From: Streptomyces sp. NRRL WC-3742
GTDB taxonomy: Bacteria; Actinomycetota; Actinomycetes; Streptomycetales; Streptomycetaceae
Assembly: GCF_000720635.1 (NCBI RefSeq)
Contig: NZ_JOCF01000035.1
Location: 25,486-89,485, forward strand
Direction: 5' to 3'
DNA length: 64,000 bases
Of this stretch, positions 1-8,754 are shown piece by piece; the stretch's first letter is position 1; every line of letters begins with the position of its first letter. A model generated the notes under the pieces. That model was not told where the DNA came from. It made no database searches and saw only the letters and a list, made by a program, of their open reading frames with translations. Position numbers and translations under genes: made by a program.

Positions 1-874
1 GGGCCGGGGCGAGCGCGTCGAGGCGGGTGGGCGAGCGGGCGTCCAGGGCGTCGGGCAGGCCCATGCGGGCGCTGGTGGCGAGGGCCTGGGTGGTCCAGGC
101 GCCGGTCAGGCGGCGCAGGAGCGTTTCAGCAGGGTGGGCGTCGGAGTCCTCCCTGAGGGAGTCCTCCTTGAGGGAGTCTTCCCTGAGGGAGTCCTCCCTG
201 AGATGGTCGGCGAGGACGGCGTGGTGGGCGCCACGGGCGTGGAGCTCGATGCGCCGGTACCCGGCCGTGGAGCCCGCGGGGGCGGTGAAGTACAGGACGG
301 TGGCGTCCTCGTGCGGGGTGTAGCCGCCGCCGTCCGGGGCCGCGCCGTGGCGGGCCAGCAGCGCGCACAGGCCGCGCAGGAGCAGCGCGTCCGGGCGGCG
401 GACCTCGAAGGCGAGATGGGCCTCGTGCTGGTGCTCGCGCTCGTGGGCGGCGAGGTGGGCCAGGTCCGAGCCGGGCGGCACGGTCAGGACGAACACCTCG
501 ACGGTGCGTAGCCCTTCCCCGTCCTCCCTGCTACCCGGAGGAGGGCCGGGGACGGCCGGGTGCGCGATGGTCACCTCCAGCGCGGACTCGTCGAGGTGGT
601 GACGGCGGGCCAGGCGGCCGCGGACCACGACGCTGGGCTGTAACCGGGCGTCGGGGTCGAGGGCGCAGGCGGCCAGTTGGGCGCGAAGGGTCTCGTCGTC
701 CGGCGGGAAGACCAGCAGCGCGGCGTGGGCGAAGCGGCAGTGATCGGCCAGGGCCCGCAGTTCGGGGCCTTCGAGGCCGGGCAGCAGGAGCGGGAGCAGC
801 GTGGCGGTGTCGTGCTCCCGGACGAAGTCGGCGGTCGCGCGCAGGCGCGCCGTGTCATCGATGGTGGTCGTCAT
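1..874 (-). CDS. Methyltransferase with unknown N-terminal domain (partial, runs off left edge)
   Basis: The frame opens at ATG 874 and stays open to the window edge, giving 291 residues. The first ~250 residues are not recognised. From about residue 260 the sequence (LTGAWTTQALATSARMGLPD) looks like the dimerisation helix that opens SAM-dependent O-methyltransferases of secondary metabolism; the catalytic Rossmann domain would lie outside the window. A run of four LREDS-type pentapeptides joins the two parts (residues ~224-243). It lies 120 bp downstream of the PobA-like hydroxylase on the same strand, so hydroxylation followed by methylation of one aromatic substrate is a reasonable inference. 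The methyltransferase call rests only on the visible dimerisation segment and is moderate. Confidence 0.55.
   Translation of the reverse strand, partial: MTTTIDDTARLRATADFVREHDTATLLPLLLPGLEGPELRALADHCRFAHAALLVFPPDDETLRAQLAACALDPDARLQPSVVVRGRLARRHHLDESALEVTIAHPAVPGPPPGSREDGEGLRTVEVFVLTVPPGSDLAHLAAHEREHQHEAHLAFEVRRPDALLLRGLCALLARHGAAPDGGGYTPHEDATVLYFTAPAGSTAGYRRIELHARGAHHAVLADHLREDSLREDSLKEDSLREDSDAHPAETLLRRLTGAWTTQALATSARMGLPDALDARSPTRLDALAPA
146..205. repeat. Four 15-bp tandem repeats inside the methyltransferase gene
   Basis: Units GTCCTCCCTGAGGGA start at 146, 161, 176 and 191 with one or two changes each. On the coding (minus) strand they encode the repeated pentapeptide LREDS/LKEDS, a charged linker between the N-terminal domain and the dimerisation helix. 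Confidence 0.85.
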
Positions 875-914
875 GGTGCGGGTGTCCTTCGGCAGGCGTG
901 GGGGCCGGCTTGGC

Positions 915-989
915 TTCTTGGACGGTGACTTCTTGTGCAGTGCCTTCTCGGGCGGTGGCATCTTGTGCGGTGGCTTCTTGGACAGTGGC
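915..989. repeat. Five 15-bp tandem repeats between hydroxylase and methyltransferase genes
   Basis: Exact 15-bp periodicity over five units (starts 915, 930, 945, 960, 975) resembling TTCTTGGACGGTGAC. The block fills most of the 120-bp gap between the stop at 995 and the ATG at 874. An open minus frame across it would read TVQEA/TAQDA/TAREG pentapeptides, but that frame has no convincing start and runs past the methyltransferase ATG, so I treat it as non-coding. Confidence 0.8.
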
Positions 990-994
990 CGAGC

Positions 995-2203
995 TCAGAG
1001 GCCGAGGTAGTTCTCGGCGAACCAGTCCTGGTGGGTGCGTGAGGTGCGCAGCGAGTCGATCCGGGCGTCGCGCAGTGCCGCTTCGAACGACGCCTCGTTC
1101 TCGGACTCGCTTGGGGCGTGCAGGAGTTGGACCATCCAGTGTGAGAACTCCTGAGCCCGCCAGATGTACTCCAGGCATCGCCGGGAATATTGCTCCAGCG
1201 GCGCCGGGTCGCCGTGGACGAGGTCGTCGACGAGCGCGCCCGCGAGGAGTTCGGCCTCCAGCACGGCGAGGTTGGCGCCCTTGGCGCCCGAGGGGCTGAG
1301 GAGGCTGGCGGCGTCGCCGGCCAGCAGGAGCGAGCCGTGGCGCAGCGGTTCGACGACGTCCGACTCCAGCGCTATGACGCTGCGCTGGACGACCGGGCCG
1401 CGCCGCAGCGGTCCGAGCTCGGCCGCGTACATGCGCCGGTCCAGTTCGTCCCAGATCCGCTGCTCGCTCCAGGCGTCGGCCGGGGTGCCGGGTGCGCACT
1501 GCAGGTAGTAGCGGGTGATCTCGGGGGTGCGGGCCATGTGGCCGGCGAAGCCGCGCTCGTGCAGCGCGTAGCCGACGGCGTCCAGGCTGGGCGGCGCCTC
1601 CGCGAGCAGGCCCAGCCAGGTGACGCCGTGGTTGCGCCGGTGGCGGCGGGCGGTCGGGGGCAGGGAGTCCCGGGCGGCGCCGTGGCGGCCGTCGCAGCCG
1701 GCGACGTAGCGGGCGCTCCAGCGGCCGGGGCGGCCCTCGGCGTCACGGACGGTGACGGTGGGCCTCGCCCCGTCGGCGCCGTCCACACTCACGGCCCGCG
1801 TCTCGAAGCGGACCTCTCCCCCGCCCGCCAGGTAGTGCGCGAGCAGGTCGGTGACCAGGTCCTGCTGGGGGTAGACGGTGTGGTGCTCGCGCCGTCCCAG
1901 CTCCCGGTAGTCGAGGCGGAAGGCGCCGCTCCTGGTGCGGAACTCGCAGGTGCCGTGCGGCACTCCGCGACGGCGCAGGCCCTCGGCCAGGCCGTGGCGC
2001 TCCAGGGCGCGTACGGTGCCGGGGGCGAGGAAGCCGGCCCGGGCCCGGGTCTGGATGTGGTCGCGGGTGGCGCGCTCGAGGACGACGCACTCGACGCCCG
2101 CCGCCTGCAGCAGGTTGGCGAGGGTCAGCCCGGCGACTCCGGCGCCGAGGACGACGACCTCGGCGGAGTCCTGATCTCTTCGAAAGTACTGATGATTCGT
2201 CAC
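995..2203 (-). CDS. PobA-like FAD-dependent aromatic hydroxylase
   Basis: 402 residues from GTG 2203; an in-frame stop upstream rules out an earlier start, and no close Shine-Dalgarno is seen. This is a group A flavoprotein monooxygenase of the 4-hydroxybenzoate 3-monooxygenase type: the GAGVAGL dinucleotide fold is near residue 20, the AGCDGRHG motif is mid-protein, GDAASLLSPSGAKGANLA matches the PobA GDAAHIVPPTGAKGLNLA stretch, and it ends in AENYLGL like PobA. Aligned by eye with P. fluorescens PobA, the catalytic Tyr201 (VGYALH) and carboxylate-binding Arg214 (HMART) are kept, but Ser212 is Met and the Tyr385 position is not Tyr. The substrate is therefore probably a related carboxylated phenol rather than plain 4-hydroxybenzoate. 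Followed on the same strand by the methyltransferase. Confidence 0.85.
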   Translation of the reverse strand: MTNHQYFRRDQDSAEVVVLGAGVAGLTLANLLQAAGVECVVLERATRDHIQTRARAGFLAPGTVRALERHGLAEGLRRRGVPHGTCEFRTRSGAFRLDYRELGRREHHTVYPQQDLVTDLLAHYLAGGGEVRFETRAVSVDGADGARPTVTVRDAEGRPGRWSARYVAGCDGRHGAARDSLPPTARRHRRNHGVTWLGLLAEAPPSLDAVGYALHERGFAGHMARTPEITRYYLQCAPGTPADAWSEQRIWDELDRRMYAAELGPLRRGPVVQRSVIALESDVVEPLRHGSLLLAGDAASLLSPSGAKGANLAVLEAELLAGALVDDLVHGDPAPLEQYSRRCLEYIWRAQEFSHWMVQLLHAPSESENEASFEAALRDARIDSLRTSRTHQDWFAENYLGL

Positions 2204-2296
2204 AAAGGTTGGATCGTAGCCACCTCAGGTGTACGGAGCATCCGTGATCACCCTCAACGGTGAAAAGTCGGACAACCCAACCATGTCCATGCAAAA

Positions 2297-2327
2297 GCGG
2301 CCCGCCATCGGAGCGATGGCGGGCCGC
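2297..2327 (-). terminator. Rho-independent terminator after the ArsR-SRPBCC gene
   Basis: Perfect 14-bp arms (2297-2310 and 2314-2327) around a GAG loop, followed on the minus strand by TTTTGC. It sits 11 bp beyond the stop of the 2338-3132 gene. Confidence 0.85.
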
Positions 2328-2337
2328 AACGCCCAGC

Positions 2338-3132
2338 TCAGAACACCTGCGGCAGCGGCTCCCCCGTCTCCAGCAGGGTCTTGAGGCTGGCGATCACGTC
2401 CGGCCAGCCCTGGCCGACCATCTCGGCCAGGGTCGAGCCGGGCGCGAAGCCGTCGTGCACGACGGTCAGCTTCACCACGTGCTCGACCGCCTCCTCGATG
2501 GTGAAGGTGACCTTCGAACGGGGCTCCTCGGCGAGCTTGGCGAGGAACTCCTCGTTCCACTCGAAGCGCTCGGCGAGCTCCGGGGTCATGGTGTGCCAGG
2601 TGTACGCGAGCTTGGTGTAGGGCTCCGACTCCAGCACGACCTGCTCCGGGTCGCTGATCAGCACGCCGTGGTTGTCCCAGGTCATCTCCGAGCCGGCGGC
2701 CCAGTCCGTGGTGAAGGCCGTCGCCCAGTAGCGCCGGGTGAACTCGGGCTCGGTCAGCGCCTGCCAGAGCTTCTGCGGGGTGGTGCGGATGTACGTGGTG
2801 TAGACGAAGGTCGGCGCGTCCATCTGACTCTCCTCCAGGGCGAGTTTCAGGTCCGCCAGGGCTTGGACCCTGGCCCGGTCGTAACGGCTGATCCACCGGT
2901 GGGCGATCTCGTGCACGGGCGCGGCGTTGAGGTAGTGCAACTTCTCCCGGCCCCGCCGCACGGTCGTGACGAGCCCGGCCTCCTCCAGCACCGCCAGGTG
3001 CTTGCTCACGGACTGCCTCGCCATGTCGAGCCCGCCGCACAGCTCCCGCAACGTCTGCCCGTTCCGCACGTTCAGACTGTCCAGCAACGCCCGCCGACTC
3101 GGGTCCGCCAGCGCCTTGAACACCTCGTCCAT
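2338..3132 (-). CDS. ArsR-type HTH fused to SRPBCC (AHSA1-like) domain
   Basis: 264 residues from ATG 3132. The N-terminal ~90 residues are a winged helix (MDEVFKALADPSRRALLDSL, then a recognition helix with ARQSVSKHLAVLEEAGLV). The C-terminal half (FVYTTYIRTTPQKLWQALTE onward, WATAF, WDN, W.D) is an AHSA1/START-like SRPBCC fold that binds a hydrophobic ligand. The frame stays open to 3207, but that start would lie inside the promoter, so I chose 3132. The likely role is a ligand-sensing repressor controlling its own gene; the operator is visible upstream. No metal-binding Cys pair of classical ArsR is evident. Confidence 0.85.
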   Translation of the reverse strand: MDEVFKALADPSRRALLDSLNVRNGQTLRELCGGLDMARQSVSKHLAVLEEAGLVTTVRRGREKLHYLNAAPVHEIAHRWISRYDRARVQALADLKLALEESQMDAPTFVYTTYIRTTPQKLWQALTEPEFTRRYWATAFTTDWAAGSEMTWDNHGVLISDPEQVVLESEPYTKLAYTWHTMTPELAERFEWNEEFLAKLAEEPRSKVTFTIEEAVEHVVKLTVVHDGFAPGSTLAEMVGQGWPDVIASLKTLLETGEPLPQVF

Positions 3133-3190
3133 GCCCGCCCGCACCCGTGATCGCCGCCTCTCGATATATGCAGCCTTTCGGCTGCCTTTT

Positions 3191-3220
3191 ACGTTAGGCA
3201 GCCGCACGGCTGCCTGTCAA
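3191..3220 (-). promoter_or_regulatory. Promoter with embedded operator for the ArsR-SRPBCC gene
   Basis: Reading the minus strand, TTGACA (3220-3215) and TAACGT (3196-3191) are separated by 18 bp. The spacer is occupied by an inverted repeat with perfect 8-bp arms, AGGCAGCC/GGCTGCCT (3196-3203 and 3208-3215). A second repeat, GCAGCC-TTTC-GGCTGC (3170-3185), lies near the expected transcription start. This arrangement suits direct repression by the encoded ArsR-type protein. Confidence 0.75.
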
Positions 3221-3264
3221 GCGGTGCAGCTGTGACCCGAGGGGCGGCAGGCGCGCCTCCCGCC

Positions 3265-3873
3265 TCAGTGTCGGCGGCGGTTGAGCACCCCGATGAGAAC
3301 GGCAAGGTCCGCCGCGCCTGCCCGGTCGTCCGCGTAGCGGGCAATCTGGAGAGGGCCGACCTCGGGAAGGACGACGCCCTCCCGGGCCAGGACATGGACC
3401 AGGGTCAACAGCGCGGCGCGGGCATTGCCATCCGCGAAGGGATGGAAGAACGCCACATCGAGATAGGCACGGGCCGCGCGAGCCGCCAGCGGCACGTCCG
3501 GATCGGTCGCCTCGCACAGGCAGGAATCGAAGTCGGCCCGCGTGCGAGAGGTCAGGCCGTAGCGCTCGCGACCGGCCTTCGCATAGGCGTCGCCCACGCG
3601 GAACGGTGCCGCGGTCGCAGCCAGCACCTCGCGCTGCCAACCGGCCAGCAGCGCGAAGTCCAGCGGGGCGCGGCGTGCGGCATCGCCTCGGGCCAGGGCG
3701 TGTGCGGCGAGCAGGCGCTCGGCGCGCACCGGATCGTGCCGGCGCACGGACTCCTCGCACCAGGACCGGAACCCGTCGCGGCCGGGCGGGACCCGCCGCA
3801 GGGCCGGTGCGCCCTGCCAGTCGACCTCACGGCGCACGCGCAGCCAGACCGCGAGGCTGTCAGTAGCGGTCAT
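3265..3873 (-). CDS. Fic/Doc-family protein
   Basis: 202 residues from ATG 3873, preceded by GGAGGAG at good spacing; the longer open frame to 3951 lies within the upstream gene. The signature is HPFADGNARAALLTL at about residues 139-153, i.e. HxFxDGNxR. The second arginine of the canonical Fic motif (HPFx[D/E]GNGRxxR) is Leu, and the glycine after Asn is Ala, so the site is closer to Doc (HxFxxANKR). Transfer of AMP or phosphate to a target protein is known for this fold; which applies here is open. The start overlaps the end of the 3860-4621 gene by 14 bp, so the two are translationally coupled. Confidence 0.8.
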   Translation of the reverse strand: MTATDSLAVWLRVRREVDWQGAPALRRVPPGRDGFRSWCEESVRRHDPVRAERLLAAHALARGDAARRAPLDFALLAGWQREVLAATAAPFRVGDAYAKAGRERYGLTSRTRADFDSCLCEATDPDVPLAARAARAYLDVAFFHPFADGNARAALLTLVHVLAREGVVLPEVGPLQIARYADDRAGAADLAVLIGVLNRRRH

Positions 3874-4621
3874 GGAGCTCCTCCAGCGCCTCCCTCTCAC
3901 GATCGCCCCTGTACGGAGCGTGGCCCGTGAGGCCGACGGCCAGGTCCTCACCGACGGAATCGATCAGCGTCCGCTCCGGGGTGACCCAGCTCCTGAACCG
4001 GCCGCCGATCGCGACCTCCACCGCTCGCACGGCTTCGACGCGGTCCATGCCGGTGCTGGCGAGAAACCAGCCCAGGACGATCGACGCCTGCCCGTACCAG
4101 CCACCCTCCGCGCCCGAGTCCAACGTGTAGGTCACGAGCCGAACACAGGCCCGTTCCAGGTGCCAGCTGCGGTCCTCCGGCGAGGCGTCCGGCGGCGGCG
4201 CCAGGTCGGCGAAGAGCCGGGCCGTGCGCTCCAACCACTCCCGCCACTCCAACAGGGCGGACACGACGCATTCCGCCGTCTCCTCGGGGGTCGTCACCGA
4301 GCCCCGCCCGCTGGCCCAGCTGCCGATGGGCCCTCCGTCGTAGTGGCGCCACCTCCATCCCCAGGCCCAGGTGCCGTAACGCTCCCGGATGACCGCGTCC
4401 ACCTGGGATTCGCACCAGTCCTCGCCCTGCCACCAGCCGGCCATCCCGGAGAGCACGGGCGGCACCCACTCCCGGACCAGCGACCGGAGTCGGGCCTCCT
4501 CGTCCTCGTCCCAGACGAACGGGTGACGGGCAGGATCGAACTCCTCCCAGGTCCGAATGCCCTCGTAGGTGACGGAGGGCACGCGGTTCTCGGGGAAGGG
4601 CAGGGTGTCACGGTTGTACAT
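3860..4621 (-). CDS. Unrecognised protein coupled to the Fic/Doc gene
   Basis: 253 residues from ATG 4621, rich in Trp and acidic residues, with no signal peptide or membrane segment. I do not recognise the family. Its last 14 bp overlap the Fic/Doc start, so the pair is one transcription unit. I looked for the Fic inhibitory motif (S/T)xxxE(G/N) and did not find it; the nearest is SGAEG, one residue short. A role as partner, target-binding factor or antitoxin is inference from coupling only. Confidence 0.6.
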   Translation of the reverse strand: MYNRDTLPFPENRVPSVTYEGIRTWEEFDPARHPFVWDEDEEARLRSLVREWVPPVLSGMAGWWQGEDWCESQVDAVIRERYGTWAWGWRWRHYDGGPIGSWASGRGSVTTPEETAECVVSALLEWREWLERTARLFADLAPPPDASPEDRSWHLERACVRLVTYTLDSGAEGGWYGQASIVLGWFLASTGMDRVEAVRAVEVAIGGRFRSWVTPERTLIDSVGEDLAVGLTGHAPYRGDREREALEELHDRY

Positions 4622-4775
4622 CAGCGGTCGCTGGCCTTCCTGTCCGACATGGTCGACCCATCAGTCTCGGCTCACCGCCCTCGGGGCCGCGAACGGTTTT
4701 CCTGCGGAACCCGGCCGGGGGGTCACGACCTGCGCTGCGCAGGGGGAAGGTCTCCGCGACGGTCCCCGCGCCGCC
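4622..4775. other. Intergenic region
   Basis: A short imperfect hairpin (CCTGCGC/GCGCAGG, 4729-4743) lies just past the stop of the 4776-5807 hydrolase and may end its transcript. No promoter stands out for the 3860-4621 gene. Confidence 0.35.
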
Positions 4776-5807
<1,032 letters not shown>

Positions 5808-5859
5808 CCGCCATTATCCTGACCCGGTCGAGGCACATCAGGAGGCTGGGGAACCGACC

Positions 5860-6291
5860 ATGGCATACCGGCTCACGTTCTTCTGCCGCTCGGGCGAGGA
5901 GAACGGACTGGAGGCGCTGGACCGCCTCCTGGACGAACTGCTCTCCGCCGGTGCGCCCCTGCTGGCGGAGGGGCGCGGCCCGTTCGTCGACGAGGTCGCC
6001 GCGTACGCGCTGGGCACGGGCGGGTCGGCCGACCGGCTGGAGCTTGAGGTGCAGGTGGGGACGGCCTGGATCGCGGAGTCGGTGATCGAAGCCTCACCCG
6101 ACGACGCGCACGGCATCTGGGGCTGCGACCTGCTCGCCACGATCACCCTCAGCGGGGACTCGCCCGACTGGCCGCTCGTCGATCGCATCTGGACGGCACT
6201 CGTCGACCTGTGGGGCGCCGTCGCCTGGGACGAGGCGTCCGGATTCGCGGTCGGCGCCGTAGAGCCCTGCACGGGAAGTCGGCCGAGCTGA
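5860..6291 (+). CDS. Hypothetical protein
   Basis: 143 residues from ATG 5860, with AGGAGG upstream at somewhat long spacing (about 14 bp). Acidic, soluble, with no signal peptide. The sequence starts MAYRLTFFCRSGEENG and keeps an alternating hydrophobic pattern typical of an alpha/beta fold, but I do not recognise the family. The stop codon lies inside the terminator hairpin. Confidence 0.65.
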   Translation: MAYRLTFFCRSGEENGLEALDRLLDELLSAGAPLLAEGRGPFVDEVAAYALGTGGSADRLELEVQVGTAWIAESVIEASPDDAHGIWGCDLLATITLSGDSPDWPLVDRIWTALVDLWGAVAWDEASGFAVGAVEPCTGSRPS

Positions 6292-6306
6292 CTTCCTGCG
6301 CAGGGC
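6264..6306 (+). terminator. Hairpin terminator overlapping the stop codon
   Basis: Two nested stems: GCCCTGC/GCAGGGC (6264-6270, 6300-6306) and GGAAGTC/GACTTCC (6274-6280, 6290-6296). The TGA at 6289-6291 falls at the base of the inner stem. Confidence 0.65.
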
Positions 6307-6500
6307 GCACCCTGCGGTGCTGTGAGCAGTCCTCGGGTGTCTGCCCGGTGATCACCCAGTACTCGACCGAACGGCTCTGCCGGGCGAGGCGGCCGAGGTG
6401 ATCGGCGAAGCCCTCGTCTCGGCCGGCGCCCCGGCCGCTGGGGCGGCGTCGGCGGCGCGGTTCCTCCTCGACCACCCGATCTGGGAGGCGGCCCGGGGCG
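6292..6500. other. Intergenic region between convergent genes
   Basis: Beyond the hairpin I see no gene or repeat here. Confidence 0.4.
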
Positions 6501-7637
6501 TCAGCTCGACGCCAGGGGCGGGGCCTGCCTCGTGATCGCGGCGGCGGGCAGCGGGTTGTCCGGTTCGGCGCCGGGGTCGGCGGCGAGGACGACGCCGGCC
6601 GCGTGGGCGTCGAATCCGGTCGGCCAGACCGTCAGGTCGCTCGCCAGTGCGCCTTCCAGCCTCGCCTGACGCAGGTCCGCCCCGCCCAGGTCGCAGCCCC
6701 GCAGGTCGGCCGCTCGCAGGTCCGCGCCGGCGAGCACGGCTCCATGGGCGCGGGCCTTGCGCAGATTCGCCTCCCTCAGGTCCGCACCGGAGAGGTCCGC
6801 CCCGCCCAGGTCCGCCTTGACCAGGCGTGCGCCGCGCAGATCGGCCTCGAGGCAGCGGGCCTGCCGCAGGACCGACGTCCCGAGTTCGGCGTGCCGCAGG
6901 TTGGCCGCGATCAACGACACCCCGCTCAGGTCGACCCGGTACACGCTCGCCGCTTCCAGACACGTCCCGTCGAGGTTGACGCCGCCCAGCCACAGCCCGT
7001 CGCAGTCGGCCCGCCGCAGGTCGGTGAAGCTGACGTTGAGCCACCCCGGGGCGCGTTCCTGCCCCAGGACCCCGAGACAGGTCAGCGCCGCCTGAGCGTC
7101 CGCGGCCCGGGTCTCCAGCGGGCGCACCGCGTTGACGGACACCTCCGCCGCCGGGGCCGCCGGGTCCAGCGGCGGCCAGGGCAGGTGCGTCCGCAGGTAC
7201 GCCGCCATGATCGAGACGACCGCCTCGTGGTCACGGCCGGAGTGGTCCGCGATCCGCCACAGCGCGTAGATGCCGCCGATCCGTACGTCCAGCTTCTCGC
7301 TGCCCAACTGCTCCACGGCCCGGCTGAAACGATCGGTGACATGGCCCTCCCGGGTCGCGTTCAGCCCCTCCTGACTGACGCGCAGCTGCCGCCAGGTCGC
7401 ATAGGCGCCGAACAGGACGACCCCGCCGCCGACCGCCTGCAGCAGCGTGGTGCGCACGTTGTTCACGGCGCTCAACCGCTCGGCGGCGGCGACGTGGTCA
7501 CCGGCGAGGTCGTGGTCCACCACGAACCCCGGAAGGGTGAGCAGTACGACGAACAGCACGCCCAGTCCAGCCACCACACCCGCCGCCACAGCGGCGATGC
7601 GAGCCGCGCGCCGACGGCCACGAACGGATTCCCCCAT
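6501..7637 (-). CDS. Membrane-anchored pentapeptide-repeat protein
   Basis: 378 residues from ATG 7637, with AGGA about 10 bp upstream; GTG 7643 is an alternative start. A basic N-terminus is followed by a membrane helix (residues ~13-37) and a second hydrophobic stretch around 70-85. Then comes a cytoplasmic region with RAVEQLGSEKLDVRIGGIYA and about 30 pentapeptide repeats of A(D/N)LxG type (residues ~220-340) that would fold as a right-handed beta-helix. This architecture is common in Streptomyces; function is unknown, and no catalytic residues are seen. Confidence 0.85.
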   Translation of the reverse strand: MGESVRGRRRAARIAAVAAGVVAGLGVLFVVLLTLPGFVVDHDLAGDHVAAAERLSAVNNVRTTLLQAVGGGVVLFGAYATWRQLRVSQEGLNATREGHVTDRFSRAVEQLGSEKLDVRIGGIYALWRIADHSGRDHEAVVSIMAAYLRTHLPWPPLDPAAPAAEVSVNAVRPLETRAADAQAALTCLGVLGQERAPGWLNVSFTDLRRADCDGLWLGGVNLDGTCLEAASVYRVDLSGVSLIAANLRHAELGTSVLRQARCLEADLRGARLVKADLGGADLSGADLREANLRKARAHGAVLAGADLRAADLRGCDLGGADLRQARLEGALASDLTVWPTGFDAHAAGVVLAADPGAEPDNPLPAAAITRQAPPLASS

Positions 7638-7825
7638 AGCCACCGGATCCTAGGAGCCGGACCGCGCTCGGCCAACCTGTGGCCGTCGACCGGCCTCAGG
7701 CCGTCCTTTGGGCGTGGGTGGAACGGTCCACGGAAGCGCTCCTCGAGCACCTGATCGATCACCGCTTCCACCCGGGGGCGCGCCGGTACTCGCCGCCGGG
7801 CGGGTGAACGGGGACACTGGTCGCT
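7638..7825. other. Intergenic region with a possible gene tail
   Basis: A plus frame ending at the TGA near 7807 reads ERSTEALLEHLIDHRF before the stop and looks like real coding sequence, but it has no start. It may be a remnant. Confidence 0.3.
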
Positions 7826-8323
7826 GTGACTGACATGCGCGAGACGCTGGACTACCAGACATTCGGCCGGGCGGTGCGCGAACTCGCGCAGGCGATCGCC
7901 GACGACGGGTACGAGCCCGACCTGATCCTGAGCATCGCCCGTGGCGGGGTGTTCGTGGCCGGAGGGCTGGCGTACGCGCTGGACTGCAAGAACCTGCACC
8001 TGGTGAACGTCGAGTTCTACACCGGGGTGGGCACCACGCTCGAGATGCCCGTCATGCTGGCGCCCGTCCCCGACGCGATCGACTTCTCCGGGAAGAAGGT
8101 CCTGATCGCCGACGACGTGGCCGACACCGGCAAGACGCTGAAGCTGGTGCACGACTTCTGCCTCGAGCACGTCGCGGAGGTGCGCTCCGCCGTCATCTAC
8201 GAGAAGTCGCACTCACTGGTGAACTGCGAGTACGTGTGGAAGAAGACCGACGACTGGATCAACTTCCCGTGGTCGACGGAGCCACCGGTCGTGAAGCGCG
8301 ACAGCCAGGTGCTCGACGCTTAG
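7826..8323 (+). CDS. Phosphoribosyltransferase
   Basis: 165 residues from GTG 7826 (ATG 7835 also possible). The PRPP-binding loop is VLIADDVADTGKTL at ~93-106, with a conserved SIARGG turn near residue 40. Size and motifs fit the xanthine/guanine phosphoribosyltransferase type (Gpt-like), which joins PRPP to a purine base. The purine substrate cannot be decided by eye. It stands alone, followed by the transposase remnant. Confidence 0.85.
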   Translation: MTDMRETLDYQTFGRAVRELAQAIADDGYEPDLILSIARGGVFVAGGLAYALDCKNLHLVNVEFYTGVGTTLEMPVMLAPVPDAIDFSGKKVLIADDVADTGKTLKLVHDFCLEHVAEVRSAVIYEKSHSLVNCEYVWKKTDDWINFPWSTEPPVVKRDSQVLDA

Positions 8324-8381
8324 GCCGTGTCTTTCGGATCACGCCGGGCGGTCGCTGCCGGGGCACGCGCCGCACGGCAGG

Positions 8382-8709
8382 ATGGACCCGTGGACGACCA
8401 GCTTCGTCCGGGCACTGATCGAGCGTCGGCAGATCACCGTGGAAACCGTGGTGTCCAGCGACGAGATCCGCGCGGAACTCTTCGGCACGTCACCCGCCGA
8501 CGCGGACTCGGAGGCGGCGGACGGACGGCTTCGAGGAAAGCGACCGCAGAATCGCCGCCAGGCTCGCGTCCGGGCACAGTGCAGTCGCCGAGTCCACGAA
8601 CGTCACCTCGGACGTCGCTCAGCGCATCCTCGCGATGGCCGCGGCTGTCTGGCACCACCACAGGACAGGCCAACCCGTCCCACGATCCCTGATCGCCTAC
8701 GACCACTGA
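8382..8709 (+). pseudogene. Decayed reading frame ending in a transposase C-terminus
   Basis: The last ~33 codons read SDVAQRILAMAAAVWHHH followed by TGQPVPRSLIAYDH and a stop at 8709, which I recognise as the usual C-terminus of IS982-type transposases in Streptomyces. Upstream, a different frame from ATG 8382 reads DPWTTSFVRALIERRQITVE and continues after a frameshift near 8520. No terminal inverted repeats were found. This is an IS scar abutting the lanthipeptide locus. Confidence 0.6.
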
Positions 8710-8754
8710 CGATCATTCGGAACAACTCGTCCAGCGTGCGGTGCCCGGCCCGGC

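Noticed and set aside
855..1499. Minus frame across the 15-bp repeats ending in PEGHPHHDDHHR
   Set aside because: It overlaps the hydroxylase in another frame, has no start near the repeats, and runs past the methyltransferase ATG; a shadow frame.
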